From the NCBI GenBank assembly GCA_036266835.1, contig DATAXD010000020.1, forward strand, positions 11,992 through 75,991: a stretch of DNA of 64,000 nt, in the 5' to 3' direction. The notes below the pieces were generated by a model that saw only the letters and a program-made list of their open reading frames with translations, was not told the origin of the DNA and made no database searches. Below are positions 62,952 to 64,000 of this stretch, piece after piece. Numbering within the stretch: the first letter of the stretch is position 1; each line of letters starts with the position of its first letter. A program made the translations under genes and the position numbers. This stretch comes from Galbitalea sp036266835 (GTDB lineage Bacteria; Actinomycetota; Actinomycetes; Actinomycetales; Microbacteriaceae).

Positions 62952-63482
62952 ATGTCTGCCGCCAGCGCCGCCCGGTTCGTTCACGACCTGACGGTCGTCG
63001 TTCCGGATTTTCCCAAGCCCGGAATCACCTTCCGGGATCTGACGCCGGTTTTCGCGGACGGGCCGGCGCTGCGCGTCATCACGGATGCGCTCGCCGAACC
63101 GTTTGTGGGTCGAGTCGACGCCGTGGCGGGGGTTGAGGCGCGCGGGTTCGTGCTCGCCGCAGCAGCCGCATATGCGCTCGGAGTAGGCGTTCTCATCATC
63201 CGCAAGCCGGGCAAACTCCCGCAGGCGGTGCTGTCGGAGAGTTACGACCTCGAGTACGGCAGCGCAACGCTTGAGGTGCAGCCGAATACCCTGCCGCGCA
63301 GCTCGCGGGTGCTCGTCCTTGATGACGTGCTCGCCACCGGCGGTACCCTGGCGGCATCCACGAACCTCATCGAGCGCGCGGGCTGGGAAGTGACCGGCGT
63401 GAGTGTTGTTCTCGAGCTCACCGACCTCAACGGACGCGGAGCACTGCCCGGTCGCGAGATTCGATCGATTCTCGCCGTCTGA
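62952..63482 (+). CDS. apt: adenine phosphoribosyltransferase
   Basis: A 176-residue Apt, salvaging adenine to AMP with PRPP. Seen: TVVVPDFPKPGITFRDLTPV, VEARGFVLAAAAAYALG, IIRKPGKLPQAVLSESYDLE and the PRPP motif VLVLDDVLATGGT. In most actinobacteria apt lies near relA and secDF; here it follows an exporter instead. CAGGAT lies 6 bases before the ATG (leaderless). Confidence 0.94.
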   Translation: MSAASAARFVHDLTVVVPDFPKPGITFRDLTPVFADGPALRVITDALAEPFVGRVDAVAGVEARGFVLAAAAAYALGVGVLIIRKPGKLPQAVLSESYDLEYGSATLEVQPNTLPRSSRVLVLDDVLATGGTLAASTNLIERAGWEVTGVSVVLELTDLNGRGALPGREIRSILAV

Positions 63483-63560
63483 GATTACTGGTCGGCCATC
63501 GAGCGCGAATAGTCGATAACGCCACTGTGCAACTGCGCCAGCAGCTACTACGTTGATCGC

Positions 63561-64000
63561 ATGACCATAGGCGCTCGGAAGTCACGCCACCGTTTATCCC
63601 CACGACGCACCGCTGCCGTTGCGGCGATTGCAACGGCCGCCCTGCTCACCCTCGGCGCGTGCGCTCCTGCCGTGCATCCGACTACCGGGCACGGCCACCA
63701 CTCCCATCCCAGCTCGGGGCCGACTTCGGGCCCAACGGCGACGCCGACGCCGACTCCCGTGGTGCTCGCGCCGCCCGCGAGCAGGGTCGGCGTGACGTGC
63801 GCCCAGATCGCACCAAACGCCCAGGTCAACAGCATCCTCGGTCTCACGCTTGTGCCGTCCGGCGGACTCTACGGCGTTTCCGACCTCGAACCGTACGGCT
63901 TCACGCAGGACGGCGCGCTCATGTGCAACTACGCCGAAGCCAACCCGAACACCCTTGGCTTTTACGAGGTTTACGTGGTGCCGGATGTCTCGAGGACCCG
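63561..64000 (+). CDS. lipoprotein with PT-rich linker, paralogue 3 of 3 (partial)
   Basis: The window edge cuts this gene after 146 codons. Signal with lipobox LGAC (then AP), His-rich and TPTPTP linker, then VTCAQIAPNAQVNSILG, matching the first half of the 55401 and 59532 proteins. TACGTT lies 6 bases before the ATG (63549-63554). No in-frame stop is seen to the end. Confidence 0.75.
   Translation, partial: MTIGARKSRHRLSPRRTAAVAAIATAALLTLGACAPAVHPTTGHGHHSHPSSGPTSGPTATPTPTPVVLAPPASRVGVTCAQIAPNAQVNSILGLTLVPSGGLYGVSDLEPYGFTQDGALMCNYAEANPNTLGFYEVYVVPDVSRT

Overview
The window is chromosomal DNA of a high-GC Gram-positive actinobacterium, most likely a member of the Microbacteriaceae (inference). 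The reasons are codon use, mycothiol chemistry (mca), DUF4245/DUF4307/DUF6264-type proteins, a 13E12-repeat HNH gene, F420-type LLM oxidoreductase, and short intergenic palindromes of the form GGTCTCGATA...TACTCGACC. No rRNA, tRNA, CRISPR array, prophage or insertion sequence is visible. Coding density is above 90 percent.

Layout. 1-9.9 kb: gcvT behind a tandem glycine riboswitch, a large membrane protein carrying a patatin-like hydrolase domain, an LLM oxidoreductase, small membrane proteins and lipoproteins, then two adjacent decayed genes (a vapC toxin gene without its 5' end and a methyltransferase with an in-frame stop). 9.9-20.3 kb: acyl-CoA ligase, ychF, 13E12 HNH gene, methyltransferase, exonuclease, serine hydrolase, mmsA, rmuC and a VOC protein. 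20.3-24.7 kb: an operon of secreted proteins sharing a SipW-type signal (AYWSAG) and ending in a 922-residue LamG/Fn3 surface protein; this is the best candidate for an undescribed system. 24.9-27.1 kb: divergent glpX and fba. 27.1-31 kb: a MarR regulator with a clear operator and a metallo-beta-lactamase-fold lactonase-like enzyme, then an orphan histidine kinase with a membrane partner.

31-46.3 kb is a conserved actinobacterial core block: DUF6264, ispH, xseAB, DUF4245, carbonic anhydrase, fumC, phoH, a class V aminotransferase, a cis-prenyltransferase, hemolysin III, mca, DUF4307, greA, ilvA and an AI-2E-family transporter. Much of this order recalls the greA to ychF region of mycobacteria. 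46.4-54 kb looks like a phosphonate uptake and degradation locus: a four-gene PhnSTUV-like ABC transporter, a class III PLP enzyme resembling (R)-1-hydroxy-2-aminoethylphosphonate ammonia-lyase (PbfA), a TIGR03364-type FAD oxidoreductase and a phosphonatase-like HAD hydrolase. 54-64 kb: a YcaQ-type glycosylase, three related lipoproteins, a RIO kinase preceded by a 17-codon reading frame and hairpin, htpX, lemA, a TetR-regulated ABC exporter and apt.

Gene expression. Many operons are chained by ATGA or GTGA overlaps. About twenty genes have no Shine-Dalgarno sequence but carry a TAnnnT-like -10 hexamer exactly 6 or 7 bases before the start codon, which points to leaderless transcripts and was used here to choose several starts. 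Convergent gene pairs are often separated by long perfect inverted repeats that may act as two-way terminators.
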